This document shows positions 26,546-36,065 of a stretch of DNA of 64,000 nucleotides, piece after piece (the first letter of the stretch is position 1; the number at the start of each line of letters is the position of its first letter). Under the pieces are notes generated by a model. It was not told the origin of the DNA. It ran no database searches and worked only from the letters and a program-made list of their open reading frames with translations. The stretch comes from Prado023 sp963697345 (GTDB taxonomy: Bacteria > Actinomycetota > Actinomycetes > S36-B12 > CAIYMF01): the NCBI GenBank assembly GCA_963697345.1, contig CAVONS010000007.1:434001-498000 (forward strand), read 5' to 3'. The position numbers and the translations under genes were made by a program.

Positions 26546-27958
26546 GTGAGCCTGAGACTGCATGACACCGCGACGCGCAGCACGCGCGACTTCGTCCCCC
26601 TGGAGCCGGGCCGGGTGTCGATCTACGTGTGTGGTGCCACCGTGCAGGCAGCCCCCCATATCGGGCACATCCGATCGGGGGTCAGCTTCGACATCCTCGG
26701 CCGGTGGCTGGCGGTCTCCGGGTACGACGTGACGTTCCTGCGCAACGTGACCGACATCGACGACAAGATCCTGGCCAAGGCGGTGGATGAGGGTCGGCCG
26801 TGGTGGGCTGTGGCAGCCCACTACGAGCGTGCCTTTGCCGAGGCCTACGCCATCCTGGGCTGCTTGACGCCCACGCTGGAGCCGAGGGCCACCGGCCACG
26901 TACCGGCGATGATCACGCTCATGCAGCGCCTGATCGACAGCGAGCATGCCTACGCCTCCCAGGGTGACGTCTACTTCGACGTCGCGTCCTTCCCCGAGTA
27001 CGGGGCGCTGTCAGGCCAGCGGATCTCCGAGATGCTGGCGGCGGAGGACGCCGACCCGGATGCCCGCAAGCGCGACCCGCGAGACTTCGCCCTGTGGAAG
27101 GGCACCCGCGACGACGGGCCGGGCTGGGAGACCCCGTGGGGGGTGGGGCGCCCGGGGTGGCATCTCGAATGCTCGGCGATGGCGGGGATGTACCTGGGAA
27201 GCTCATTCGACATCCACGGTGGCGGGCTGGACCTGGTCTTCCCGCACCACGAGAACGAGATCGCCCAGTCCAAGGCGGTCGGCGACGGATTTGCGCAGTA
27301 CTGGATGCACAACGCCTGGGTGACCACCGCCGGGGAGAAGATGAGCAAGTCCCTGGGCAACTCGCTGCTGGTGACCGAGGTGGTCAAGCGGGTGCGCCCG
27401 GTCGAACTGCGCTTCTACCTGGGGGCCGCGCACTACCGCTCGCACATCGAGTTCTCCGAGGGCGCGCTGGCCGATGCCGCGGCCGGCTACCGGCGGCTCG
27501 AGGGCTTTGTGGTCCGAGCAGGCGAACGGCTGGGCAGCGCCGCGCCTTCGGGAACGGGCACTGACCTGCCGAGTGACTTCGTTGAGGCCATGGACGACGA
27601 TCTCGGGGTGCCCGCCGCGCTGGCTGTGATCCATGAGACGGTCTCGCAGGGCAACCGGCTGCTGGCCGACTCGACCAGCTCGGACGCGGACCTTGCCGGT
27701 GTTCTCGGATCGGTGCGACGCATGCTCGACGTGCTCGGCGTGGATCCGCTCGCCCCGCAGTGGGCCGGGGATGCCGGTGGTGCGAATGCCGCCCACGAGG
27801 CCCTCGACTCGCTCATCAACGAGCGCCTCGCAGCCCGACAGGCCGCCCGCGAGGCTCGGGACTTCGCTGCCGCAGACGCGGTGCGCGACTCATTGCGGGC
27901 GGCCGGTGTTCTCATCGAGGACACTCCGGCCGGCCCCCGCTGGTCCTTGGAGGCGTGA
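26546..27958 (+). CDS. cysS: Cysteinyl-tRNA synthetase
   Basis: CysS charges tRNA-Cys. The 470-residue class I synthetase has the first zinc Cys in IYVCGATVQ, the HIGH motif in APHIGHIRS, and RNVTDIDDKI. Further zinc ligands are in HLECSAMAG and LVFPHHENEIAQSKA, and KMSKS is in GEKMSKSLGN. The C-terminal helical region (AARQAAREARDFAAADAVRD) fits CysS rather than MshC. The GTG start follows TAGAAT by 6 bases, indicating a leaderless transcript. Its TGA overlaps the rlmB ATG by one base. Confidence 0.96.
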   Translation: MSLRLHDTATRSTRDFVPLEPGRVSIYVCGATVQAAPHIGHIRSGVSFDILGRWLAVSGYDVTFLRNVTDIDDKILAKAVDEGRPWWAVAAHYERAFAEAYAILGCLTPTLEPRATGHVPAMITLMQRLIDSEHAYASQGDVYFDVASFPEYGALSGQRISEMLAAEDADPDARKRDPRDFALWKGTRDDGPGWETPWGVGRPGWHLECSAMAGMYLGSSFDIHGGGLDLVFPHHENEIAQSKAVGDGFAQYWMHNAWVTTAGEKMSKSLGNSLLVTEVVKRVRPVELRFYLGAAHYRSHIEFSEGALADAAAGYRRLEGFVVRAGERLGSAAPSGTGTDLPSDFVEAMDDDLGVPAALAVIHETVSQGNRLLADSTSSDADLAGVLGSVRRMLDVLGVDPLAPQWAGDAGGANAAHEALDSLINERLAARQAAREARDFAAADAVRDSLRAAGVLIEDTPAGPRWSLEA

Positions 27959-28941
27959 TGGCAGGCAACTCGCAACGGCGTGGGGCGACCCGCAAGGAAG
28001 GTACGAAGAAGGGCGCGGTCGTCGGCTCCGGTGGTCAGCCCCGGCAGAAGCTCGAGGGCCGCGGCCCGACGCCCAAGGCCGAGGATCGACCCGGGCACAC
28101 GGCCTACCGCCGGGCCCGCTCGGCGGAGAAGCACGCCGGCAAGGGCGGGCCGCGCAAGGGCCGCGGGTCCGGCTCCGGGCGCAGCGGCAAGAAGCCGGCC
28201 AACGAGTCGGTCGCCGGGCGCAACTCCGTGCTCGAGGCGCTGCAGGCGGGCATCCCGGCTTCGGCGCTGCAGGTCCAGCAGTACCTCGATGCTGACGAGC
28301 GGGTCCGCGAGGCGATGAAGCTCGCCGTGGGTCGTGACATCCCGCTGCTCGAGACCACCCGCGGTGATCTCGACCGCCTCAGCGGTGGCGCGGTCCACCA
28401 GGGGATCGTCCTGCAGGTGCCGGCCTACAAGTACGCCGAGCCCGACACCCTGATGGCTCGGGCGTTCGACGCGGGCGAGCAACCGCTGCTCATCGTGCTC
28501 GACGGCATCACCGATCCCCGCAACCTGGGCGCGGTGGTGCGCTCGGCTGCGGCTTTCGGAGCCCACGGCGTCGTGATCCCGGAGCGGCGGGCTGCCGGCA
28601 TGACGGCCTCGGCGTGGAAGACCTCGGCCGGTGCTGCCGCGCGGGTCCCCGTGGCACGAGCCACCAACCTCGTCCGGTGGATGGTCGCTGCGCAGAAGTC
28701 CGGGGCTACCGTCATCGGCCTGGCGATGGGTGGGGACATGGAGCTTCCCGACCTCGACAAGGAGACCGCCAGCGGCCCGTTGGTCATCGTGGTGGGCAGC
28801 GAGGGCAAGGGGTTGGGCCACCTGGTCTCCCAGACCTGCGACCACCTCGTGGCCATCCCGATGGACTCGGCCACCGAGTCCCTGAACGCTGGGGTGGCTG
28901 CCGGGATCGCGCTGTTCACGGTGGCCACGGCGCGTCGCTGA
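27958..28941 (+). CDS. rlmB: 23S rRNA (guanosine-2'-O-)-methyltransferase RlmB
   Basis: RlmB methylates the 2'-hydroxyl of a guanosine in 23S rRNA (G2251 in E. coli). The 327-residue protein starts with about 80 Lys/Arg/Gly-rich residues, probably rRNA-binding. An L30e-like substrate domain (VAGRNSVLEAL, GAVHQGIVLQVP) follows. The SPOUT catalytic domain has DGITDPRNLGAVVRSAAAFG, VVGSEGKGLGHLV and the knot motif IPMDSATESLNAGVAAGIAL. The ATG overlaps the cysS stop. Confidence 0.94.
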   Translation: MAGNSQRRGATRKEGTKKGAVVGSGGQPRQKLEGRGPTPKAEDRPGHTAYRRARSAEKHAGKGGPRKGRGSGSGRSGKKPANESVAGRNSVLEALQAGIPASALQVQQYLDADERVREAMKLAVGRDIPLLETTRGDLDRLSGGAVHQGIVLQVPAYKYAEPDTLMARAFDAGEQPLLIVLDGITDPRNLGAVVRSAAAFGAHGVVIPERRAAGMTASAWKTSAGAAARVPVARATNLVRWMVAAQKSGATVIGLAMGGDMELPDLDKETASGPLVIVVGSEGKGLGHLVSQTCDHLVAIPMDSATESLNAGVAAGIALFTVATARR

Positions 28942-29017
28942 CGGCTCGCGGCCGCGCCGCGGGGGCCTGGCTCCAGCACGGTGCCCGCCCGCCATCGGCG
29001 GCTTCAGGCTCCGGGGC

Positions 29018-29680
29018 TCACGCCCTTCCCAAGGGCTGGAGCTGGCGACCGTGGTCGTCGAAGTTGGCGGGCTCGAGCCATGCTGCGATCCTGGCGTGCA
29101 CGTCGGGCCACTGGTGGTCCAGCAGGGCCAACCATGTGGTGTCCCTGTTCCGGCCCTTCACGACCATGTGCTGCGCGAAGGTCCCCTCCTCGGTGAAGCC
29201 CAAGCGCCGTGCCGCGCGCCGGGAGGGTTCGTTGGCGCTGTCGCACTTCCACTCCAGGCGGCGGTACCCGAGGACGTCGAAGACGTAGTGGGCGTGCAGG
29301 GCGAAGGCCTGTGTCGCAATGCGGGTCCGCGCGACGCCGGGCCCCCACAGGATCGAGCCGAGCTCGACGACGCCGCTGCCCGCGTCGATGCGCATGAGGG
29401 CCTGGCGGCCACCGGCCGCACCCGTGGCGCGATCGACCACGGCCCACATGAGCAGGTCCGTGCGCGCCGTGGTCTGCTCGATCCAGGCGTGCATCGCGGC
29501 CAGGTCCGACGGCGGTTCGTCGTGCAGGTACTCGTAGAGCTCCGGGTGGCCTGCCGTGGCTGAAGCCAGCTCCGCCGCGTGGTCGGGTGCCAGCGGTTCG
29601 AGACGTGCGTAGGTGCCCTGCAGGGTCACCGGCTCAGGGTGCGCGCAACCCTGCCAGTCGGCGATCGGACCCCTGCTCAC
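29018..29680 (-). CDS. RimJ/RimL-type GNAT acetyltransferase
   Basis: The 220-residue protein is a GCN5-related N-acetyltransferase of the RimJ/RimL type. It opens with VTLQGTYARLEPLAPDHAAE. The core contains GGRQALMRIDAGSGVVELGS, ILWGPGVARTRIATQA and the cofactor-binding helix CDSANEPSRRAARRLGFTEE. Substrates of this subgroup vary from ribosomal proteins to small molecules, so none is assigned. The GTG start overlaps the DUF4032 stop (GTGA), which suggests coupled expression. Confidence 0.87.
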   Translation of the reverse strand: MSRGPIADWQGCAHPEPVTLQGTYARLEPLAPDHAAELASATAGHPELYEYLHDEPPSDLAAMHAWIEQTTARTDLLMWAVVDRATGAAGGRQALMRIDAGSGVVELGSILWGPGVARTRIATQAFALHAHYVFDVLGYRRLEWKCDSANEPSRRAARRLGFTEEGTFAQHMVVKGRNRDTTWLALLDHQWPDVHARIAAWLEPANFDDHGRQLQPLGRA

Positions 29681-30930
29681 GTGGGCGGGACGTCGACGTC
29701 GTCGGGCACCTCGTCGGCGTCCACGGGCGTGCCGAGCACCGCCGCCTCGTTGGGCGCGTGCGCCAGGTGCATGCCGACGTAGTTGTCGGTCGCCCAGTCC
29801 AGGCCCACGTCACGCCCAGCGCGCTCGGAGGAGTACCAGCGGTGCTGGAGGACCTCGTGGACCAGTTCGGGGGCCTGGTACTTGCCGCGCATGTTCCGCG
29901 GGATCCGGCGCAGGACCGCCTCGTACACCTGGGTCACCCACTCGTGGGCGACGATCTGCTCGTCCTCATCGGGGTCGGCAAGTGCCCGGAATGTGTCCAG
30001 GTCGTTGAGCAGTCGACGGGCCTGGTTCTCGTGCATCTCCAGCCCGGTGAGGCGCAGCATCCGCCCCTGGTGGTGCCCAGCATCCACGACCTTGGCGTGG
30101 ACCTTGATCTCCGAACCCCCCTCGATCGCCTCCGCTGTCATCTCCGCGACGTCGAAGCCCAGGCCGTTGAGGGTCCGCAGCAGGGTGTGGATGTGGTGGC
30201 GGTCACGTCCGGAGATGATCACCGGCTCGGTGAGAGTCATCCAGAGGTGCTCGTAGCGTCGACGGAACTCGTCGCCGACGAGGAGAGGGTCGTACTCCTC
30301 GGGCACGAAACCTCCGGCCTGCAGGTCCATCAACTCACCCATGATGTTCATGGCTGCCGTGTCGATGTCATATGCCCGCTGGCCCCGCGACAGGGACTCG
30401 TGCAGCTCGCCGGTCTCGGCGTCGACCAGATATGCGGAGAACGCGCCCGCATCACGCAGGAAGAGGGTGTTGGACAACGAGCAGTCGTTCCATGAGAAGC
30501 CGAGCAGGTGCAGGCGCACGATGAGCAGGACCAGGGCGTCGAGGAGTCGCTCGCCGGTGGCCCAGGTCAGGGTGGTGGTGACCAGGGCGCGATAGGGCAA
30601 CGAGTACGACAGGTGGCGCGTGATCAGGGCCGCCGGGAGGGGCTCGCCGTCGGCGTCCTCCCGGCCAGCGATGACCCCGATCGGCTCGACGCAGGGAGCG
30701 CCGAGCCGACGGAGGTCGAACAGCAACCCGTACTCGCGGCGGGCGAACGACTCCTCGATCTCCTTGACCGCGTAGACCGACCCGTTGACCCGGACGAACC
30801 TGACCGTGTGCCGCGAGATGCCCCGCGGCAGTGCCACCGTGTCCTCCGCGGGCCAACGCTCCAGGGCGATGTCCCACGGGAGGAACAGCAGGTCCGGCTC
30901 GGCCGCTGTCGCGGTTGCACGCAGCGCCAT
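29677..30930 (-). CDS. DUF4032 protein with kinase-like N-terminal domain
   Basis: The 417-residue protein has an N-terminal lipopolysaccharide-kinase-like fold. RFVRVNGSVYAVKEIEESFA carries the likely ATP-binding Lys, and GFSWNDCSLSNTLF holds the catalytic Asp and Asn. AYLVDAETGELHESL supplies the metal-binding Asp, and DIDTAAMNIMGELMDL follows. The C-terminal half (AHEWVTQVYEAVLRRIPRNM, APELVHEVLQHRWYSSERAG) is DUF4032 proper. Such genes often adjoin an MsmK/UgpC ATPase in actinobacteria, as here. The substrate is unknown. Confidence 0.82.
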   Translation of the reverse strand: MALRATATAAEPDLLFLPWDIALERWPAEDTVALPRGISRHTVRFVRVNGSVYAVKEIEESFARREYGLLFDLRRLGAPCVEPIGVIAGREDADGEPLPAALITRHLSYSLPYRALVTTTLTWATGERLLDALVLLIVRLHLLGFSWNDCSLSNTLFLRDAGAFSAYLVDAETGELHESLSRGQRAYDIDTAAMNIMGELMDLQAGGFVPEEYDPLLVGDEFRRRYEHLWMTLTEPVIISGRDRHHIHTLLRTLNGLGFDVAEMTAEAIEGGSEIKVHAKVVDAGHHQGRMLRLTGLEMHENQARRLLNDLDTFRALADPDEDEQIVAHEWVTQVYEAVLRRIPRNMRGKYQAPELVHEVLQHRWYSSERAGRDVGLDWATDNYVGMHLAHAPNEAAVLGTPVDADEVPDDVDVPPT

Positions 30931-30954
30931 CCGAGGTCCTTCGCGGTGTGGTGG

Positions 30955-32049
30955 CTATTCGGTGGGGAGGCGTTGTCCGGTTTCGGCGTCGAACATGTGT
31001 TGGTGTTGGGCGACGGCTTCCAGGCCGAGGATCTCGCCGCGGCGGGGGTGGGTGCGTCCGTCGGTGCGGACCACGACTTGTTGTTTGCCGCCGGGGAGTT
31101 CGACTTCGGTGTAGACGTAGGCGTCGGCGCCCAGGCCTTCGACGATGAGGACTTCCACGGGCCAGGCGTTCTCGCTGTCGCTGATGCGCAGGTCCTCGGG
31201 GCGGAACCCGAGGATGACCTTGGTGGCCCCGGTCTTGTTCAGGGCGGCGGCGGTCGCGGGGGGCAGGGGCACGGACTTGGTGCCCAGGCGCACGTTGCCA
31301 TCGGAGACGGTGGCTTCGATGATGTTCATCGCGGGGGAGCCGATGAACCCGGCGACGAACACGTTGTCGGGGGTGTCGTAGAGCTCCTGGGGGGTGCCGA
31401 CCTGCATGAGGAACCCGTCCTTGAGCACGACGATCCGGTCGCCCATGGTCATGGCTTCGGTCTGGTCGTGGGTGACATAGACGGTGGTCACCCCGAGGTC
31501 GCGCTGCAGCTTGGCGATCTGGGTGCGGGTCTGCACGCGCAGCTTGGCGTCCAGGTTCGACAGTGGCTCGTCCATGAGGAACACCTGGGGCTTGCGCACG
31601 ATCGCCCGGCCCATGGCCACGCGTTGGCGCTGCCCACCGGACATCGCCTTGGGCTTGCGGTCCAGGTAGGGCTCGAGGTCCAGGATCTTCGCGGCCTCCT
31701 GGACACGTTCCTCGATCTCGGGCTTGGGCATCCCCGCGATCGACAGCGCGAAGCCCATGTTCTCCCGCACCGTCATATGCGGGTACAGGGCGTAGGACTG
31801 GAACACCATCGCGATGTCGCGGTCCTTCGGGGCCAGGTCGGTGACATCCCGGTCACCGATGAAGATCCGGCCCTCGTTGACCTCCTCCAGACCCGCGAGC
31901 ATCCGCAGACACGTCGACTTCCCACACCCCGACGGCCCGACGAGGACCAGGAACTCCTCATCAGCAACCTCAAGATCCAACTTGTTCAACGCCGGCTTGG
32001 TCGTCCCCGGATAGATCCGAGTCGCTCCCTTGAACGTCACAGTGGCCAT
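30955..32049 (-). CDS. MsmK/UgpC-type ABC transporter ATPase
   Basis: The 364-residue protein is a sugar-importer ATPase that may serve several transporters. It has Walker A VGPSGCGKSTCLRMLAG, Q-loop VFQSYALYPHMTV, signature MSGGQRQRVAMGRAIV, Walker B VFLMDEPLSNLDAKLR and H-loop VTHDQTEAMTM. A C-terminal TOBE/MalK regulatory region contains VFVAGFIGSPAMNII and VILGFRPEDL. No permease gene adjoins it, so it is probably a shared ATPase. It lies upstream of the DUF4032 gene in the same direction. Confidence 0.94.
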   Translation of the reverse strand: MATVTFKGATRIYPGTTKPALNKLDLEVADEEFLVLVGPSGCGKSTCLRMLAGLEEVNEGRIFIGDRDVTDLAPKDRDIAMVFQSYALYPHMTVRENMGFALSIAGMPKPEIEERVQEAAKILDLEPYLDRKPKAMSGGQRQRVAMGRAIVRKPQVFLMDEPLSNLDAKLRVQTRTQIAKLQRDLGVTTVYVTHDQTEAMTMGDRIVVLKDGFLMQVGTPQELYDTPDNVFVAGFIGSPAMNIIEATVSDGNVRLGTKSVPLPPATAAALNKTGATKVILGFRPEDLRISDSENAWPVEVLIVEGLGADAYVYTEVELPGGKQQVVVRTDGRTHPRRGEILGLEAVAQHQHMFDAETGQRLPTE

Positions 32050-32234
32050 CAGAAATCAACATCCCTTCACCGACAGGTACGTGCCGGACGATCCGAGTGG
32101 AAGGCACAACGAACCACGGGTCTGCGGTCCACTGTTCAGACTAGGTCACAAGGGCCGGCGATGGCAGGACCGCAGCCCCTTGGGTTGCATCGGGCAGCGA
32201 TGCAGAGGTGTCCTGCTCTCCCTAGGATCCGGGC

Positions 32235-33173
32235 ATGACGTGGACTGCGAGGATCCTGGCAGCGTGTGGGCTCGTGGTCGTGGCCTGGGCGCTGATCACG
32301 CAGCTGCCAGCGGTGGTCCATGGCAATCCCGCGTACGCGGTCATGCTCGGTCTGACCGCGACCGGGTGCCTGGGCGCACTGTGGCTGCACCGACGCCGCC
32401 GGCCACCGCTGCACGGGTGGCGCAGGGCGGGCTCTGTCGCCCTGTGTGTCGGGGCAGTCGGCTGGCTGGCGGCCACGTGGTACTTCCGGCCGTTCTCCGC
32501 GCAGGAGCCCGCCCTTGCAGCCATGCAGTCCGACGCGGACGTGCTCGTCACCGAGTCGGCATCCCGGGTCGTGATGGAGCCCGCCGACGGGCAGGTGGCC
32601 GAGGTAGGCGTCTTCTTCCAGCCTGGCGCCAAGGTGGAGGCCCGGGCGTACGCGGCGGTGCTGCGGCCGTTGGCGGAGTCCGGCCATCGGGTCGTGATCA
32701 TCAAGCAGCCATTGGGGATCGCGTTCCTCGCCCTCGGGGCGTTCTCCGATGTGCAGTCGGCCCATCCGCAGACGCGGGCCTGGGTGCTGGGTGGGCACAG
32801 CCTCGGCGGGACCGTGGCTGCGATCCAGGCCGACGAGCATGACCAGGATGCGACCGGCCCGGCACGCGGGCTCCTCCTGCACGCCTCGTACCCCGCCAGC
32901 GACATCAGCGAGTCGCTGACCGCCGACGTGCTGAGCATCTCGGGTACCAACGACGGGCTGGCGACCCCGGCTGACATCGAGGCCTCGGTGCCCAACCTTC
33001 CCGAGGGCTCCGCGTTCGACGCCATCGGGGGCGCGATCCACTCCTACTTCGGCGACTACGGTCCACAACCCGGCGATGGACAGCCGACAATCAGCCACGA
33101 TGAGGCCCGGACGCTGATCTCAAACGCAACGGTCGAGTTCGTGGCTGGGGTTTCCGCAACGCTCACCCAGTGA
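32235..33173 (+). CDS. Membrane-anchored alpha/beta-hydrolase
   Basis: The 312-residue protein has hydrophobic segments at about residues 6-24, 33-50 and 63-82, then an extracytoplasmic alpha/beta-hydrolase domain. The nucleophile elbow is WVLGGHSLGGTVAAIQA near residues 181-197. The acid region is ADVLSISGTNDGLATPADI, and the His is probably in GGAIHSYFGDYGPQ. The substrate is unknown. TAGGAT lies 6 bases before the ATG, so the message is probably leaderless. The 185-bp gap to the divergent ATPase gene holds both promoters. Confidence 0.82.
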   Translation: MTWTARILAACGLVVVAWALITQLPAVVHGNPAYAVMLGLTATGCLGALWLHRRRRPPLHGWRRAGSVALCVGAVGWLAATWYFRPFSAQEPALAAMQSDADVLVTESASRVVMEPADGQVAEVGVFFQPGAKVEARAYAAVLRPLAESGHRVVIIKQPLGIAFLALGAFSDVQSAHPQTRAWVLGGHSLGGTVAAIQADEHDQDATGPARGLLLHASYPASDISESLTADVLSISGTNDGLATPADIEASVPNLPEGSAFDAIGGAIHSYFGDYGPQPGDGQPTISHDEARTLISNATVEFVAGVSATLTQ

Positions 33174-33195
33174 CTGGGGACCAGCGGATCGACTG

Positions 33196-33795
33196 CTACT
33201 GGGTCTGCGACAGTCCCTGGGCGACGGCGCCGGCGGCGATGGCGGCGCGCAGCTGTTCGGCGTCAGCCTCGGACATGAAGCCGTTGGCCACGGCGAGGTC
33301 GAGCAGCTGGCCGACGTCGGTGATGCCCAGGGTGGAGGCGATGGCCTTCACGGAGTCGGGCAGTGGCAGCTCCGAGATCGGGACATCGGGCAGCGCCGAG
33401 CCGCCCGGCGGGACGGGGGTCGACGAGTCGGGGGTTGCCGCATCCGGCGTGGTCCCCTCGGGCAGCAGCCCGTCGAGGTTGAGCTCACCGTTGCCGAGCC
33501 CTGAGGCAAGGTCCGAGGCCGCTGACAGCAGTGGGTTGGCCTGCGAGAACTGCCAGGCAGCAGCCCCCAGCACGAGGGCGAGGACCGAGGTGATCGCGGC
33601 CACGCTGATCGCCACGCGGGTCCGCGTGCGCTGGAGAAGGTACTTGGCCTCCCAGGCGTCGGCGGCCGGGTTGCCGGCGTATCCAGCGTCGTATCCGGGC
33701 GCATAGCCAGGTGCCTGCGCGTTCGGTGGGTAGGGCCTCGGGATGGCCGTCGTGTCGTGCTGCTCGGGCGCGGGCTGCGTGTACATGTCGGTCAT
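33196..33795 (-). CDS. Single-pass membrane protein with SHOCT-like C-terminus
   Basis: The 199-residue protein begins with a Pro/Tyr/Ala-rich cytoplasmic tail (APGYAPGYDAGYAGNPAA). One helix at about 61-80 (VAISVAAITSVLALVLGAAA) follows, then a Pro/Thr/Ser linker. The C-terminus (LGITDVGQLLDLAVANGFMS, EADAEQLRAAIAAGAVAQ) could form a short helical hairpin. I do not recognise a named family, and the function is unknown. It converges on the hydrolase gene, leaving 22 bp between stops. Confidence 0.7.
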   Translation of the reverse strand: MTDMYTQPAPEQHDTTAIPRPYPPNAQAPGYAPGYDAGYAGNPAADAWEAKYLLQRTRTRVAISVAAITSVLALVLGAAAWQFSQANPLLSAASDLASGLGNGELNLDGLLPEGTTPDAATPDSSTPVPPGGSALPDVPISELPLPDSVKAIASTLGITDVGQLLDLAVANGFMSEADAEQLRAAIAAGAVAQGLSQTQ

Positions 33796-33822
33796 GAGTT
33801 CATTGTGCCCGAGGAAGGACGA

Positions 33823-33847
33823 GGCCCCGACTCTCAGAGTCAGGGCC
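33823..33847 (-). terminator. Hairpin terminator of the maltose-type ABC operon
   Basis: On the minus strand GGCCCTGACT pairs with AGTCGGGGCC (one T-G wobble) around a five-base loop. It lies 21 bp after the ATPase stop in the direction of operon transcription. Confidence 0.7.
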
Positions 33848-33867
33848 CCGCACGTTCGATGTTCGGG

Positions 33868-35067
<1,200 letters not shown>

Positions 35068-35117
35068 GGATGCTCCTCGGTGTCAGCGGACGGTGGTTCT
35101 CGTGTGTGGTCATGTGG

Positions 35118-36065
35118 TTAGCCCTTCACTGATCCGGCGGTGAGGCCAGTGACCAGTTGCTTCTGAGCGAACGCGAACACGATCAGCATGGGGATCGCTG
35201 CCATGATCGCGCCAGCGGCGAAGTATCCCCACTCCTGCTTGATCGGGTTGCTCACGTAGGTGTTGAGGCCGACGGCAAGAGTCGTGTCCTGCTGGTTGGG
35301 CAGGATGACTGAGGCGATGGCCAACTCGTTGAACATGCCCGTGAAGGTCACGAAGAACACGACCGTGAGGATGGGGGCGGCCAGACGCAGGATCATCCCG
35401 AAGAAGATCCGCACGTGACTGGCGCCATCGATCCGGGCGGACTCGTCGATCTCCACGGGGATGGTGTCGAAGAAGCCCTTCATCAGGTAGGTGTTCACCC
35501 CCAGGGTCCCACCGAAGTACACGAGGATCAGGCCGTAGATGGAGTTCAGGCCGAGCAGCGGGAAGACGTCGCGGATCTGGCTCAGGAGCAGGAAGATCGC
35601 AGTCAGGGCCAGGATCTGGGGGAACATCTGCACCAGCACGAGGGCCAGCAGGCCCGGACGGCGACCCTTGAAGCGCATGCGACTGAAGGCGAAGGCCGCG
35701 GCCGCACCCATGAACACTGAGACGAACGACACCGTGGTGGCGATGATGAGTGTGTTCTTGAACCAGATCGGGAAGGGTCGTTGCTCGTTGTTGATGACGT
35801 CCTGGAAGTTCTGAGTCGACCACTCCCAGGGTTGCGGGATCAGGCAGCTGACCGCCTTGATGCCCTGGTAGTCCAGGGGACAGGCCGACGTCAGGGTGTT
35901 GCCGCCTGCGAAGGCCAGGTTGAGGATGTAGCCGATCGGGAACAGGGCGAACAGCACGGCGATCACCAGGATGAGGTGGCGCCACCCGACCACCCTGATC
36001 CAGCGGCCCGGCGACATCTTCTCGACCTTGACCGGGGTGGGGTCGGTTGTCGTCACGGTGCTCAT
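35118..36065 (-). CDS. malG: Maltose-type ABC permease MalG
   Basis: The 315-residue inner-membrane permease pairs with the MalF-like protein. Six helices can be drawn, the first at about 27-50 (HLILVIAVLFALFPIGYILN). The EAA loop that contacts the ATPase reads PVEIDESARIDGASHVRIFF near residues 205-224. The periplasmic stretch after the first helix matches MalG, and the C-terminus ends FAQKQLVTGLTAGSVKG, close to E. coli MalG. The ATG overlaps the malF stop (ATGA). Exact sugar specificity is inferred. Confidence 0.92.
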   Translation of the reverse strand: MSTVTTTDPTPVKVEKMSPGRWIRVVGWRHLILVIAVLFALFPIGYILNLAFAGGNTLTSACPLDYQGIKAVSCLIPQPWEWSTQNFQDVINNEQRPFPIWFKNTLIIATTVSFVSVFMGAAAAFAFSRMRFKGRRPGLLALVLVQMFPQILALTAIFLLLSQIRDVFPLLGLNSIYGLILVYFGGTLGVNTYLMKGFFDTIPVEIDESARIDGASHVRIFFGMILRLAAPILTVVFFVTFTGMFNELAIASVILPNQQDTTLAVGLNTYVSNPIKQEWGYFAAGAIMAAIPMLIVFAFAQKQLVTGLTAGSVKG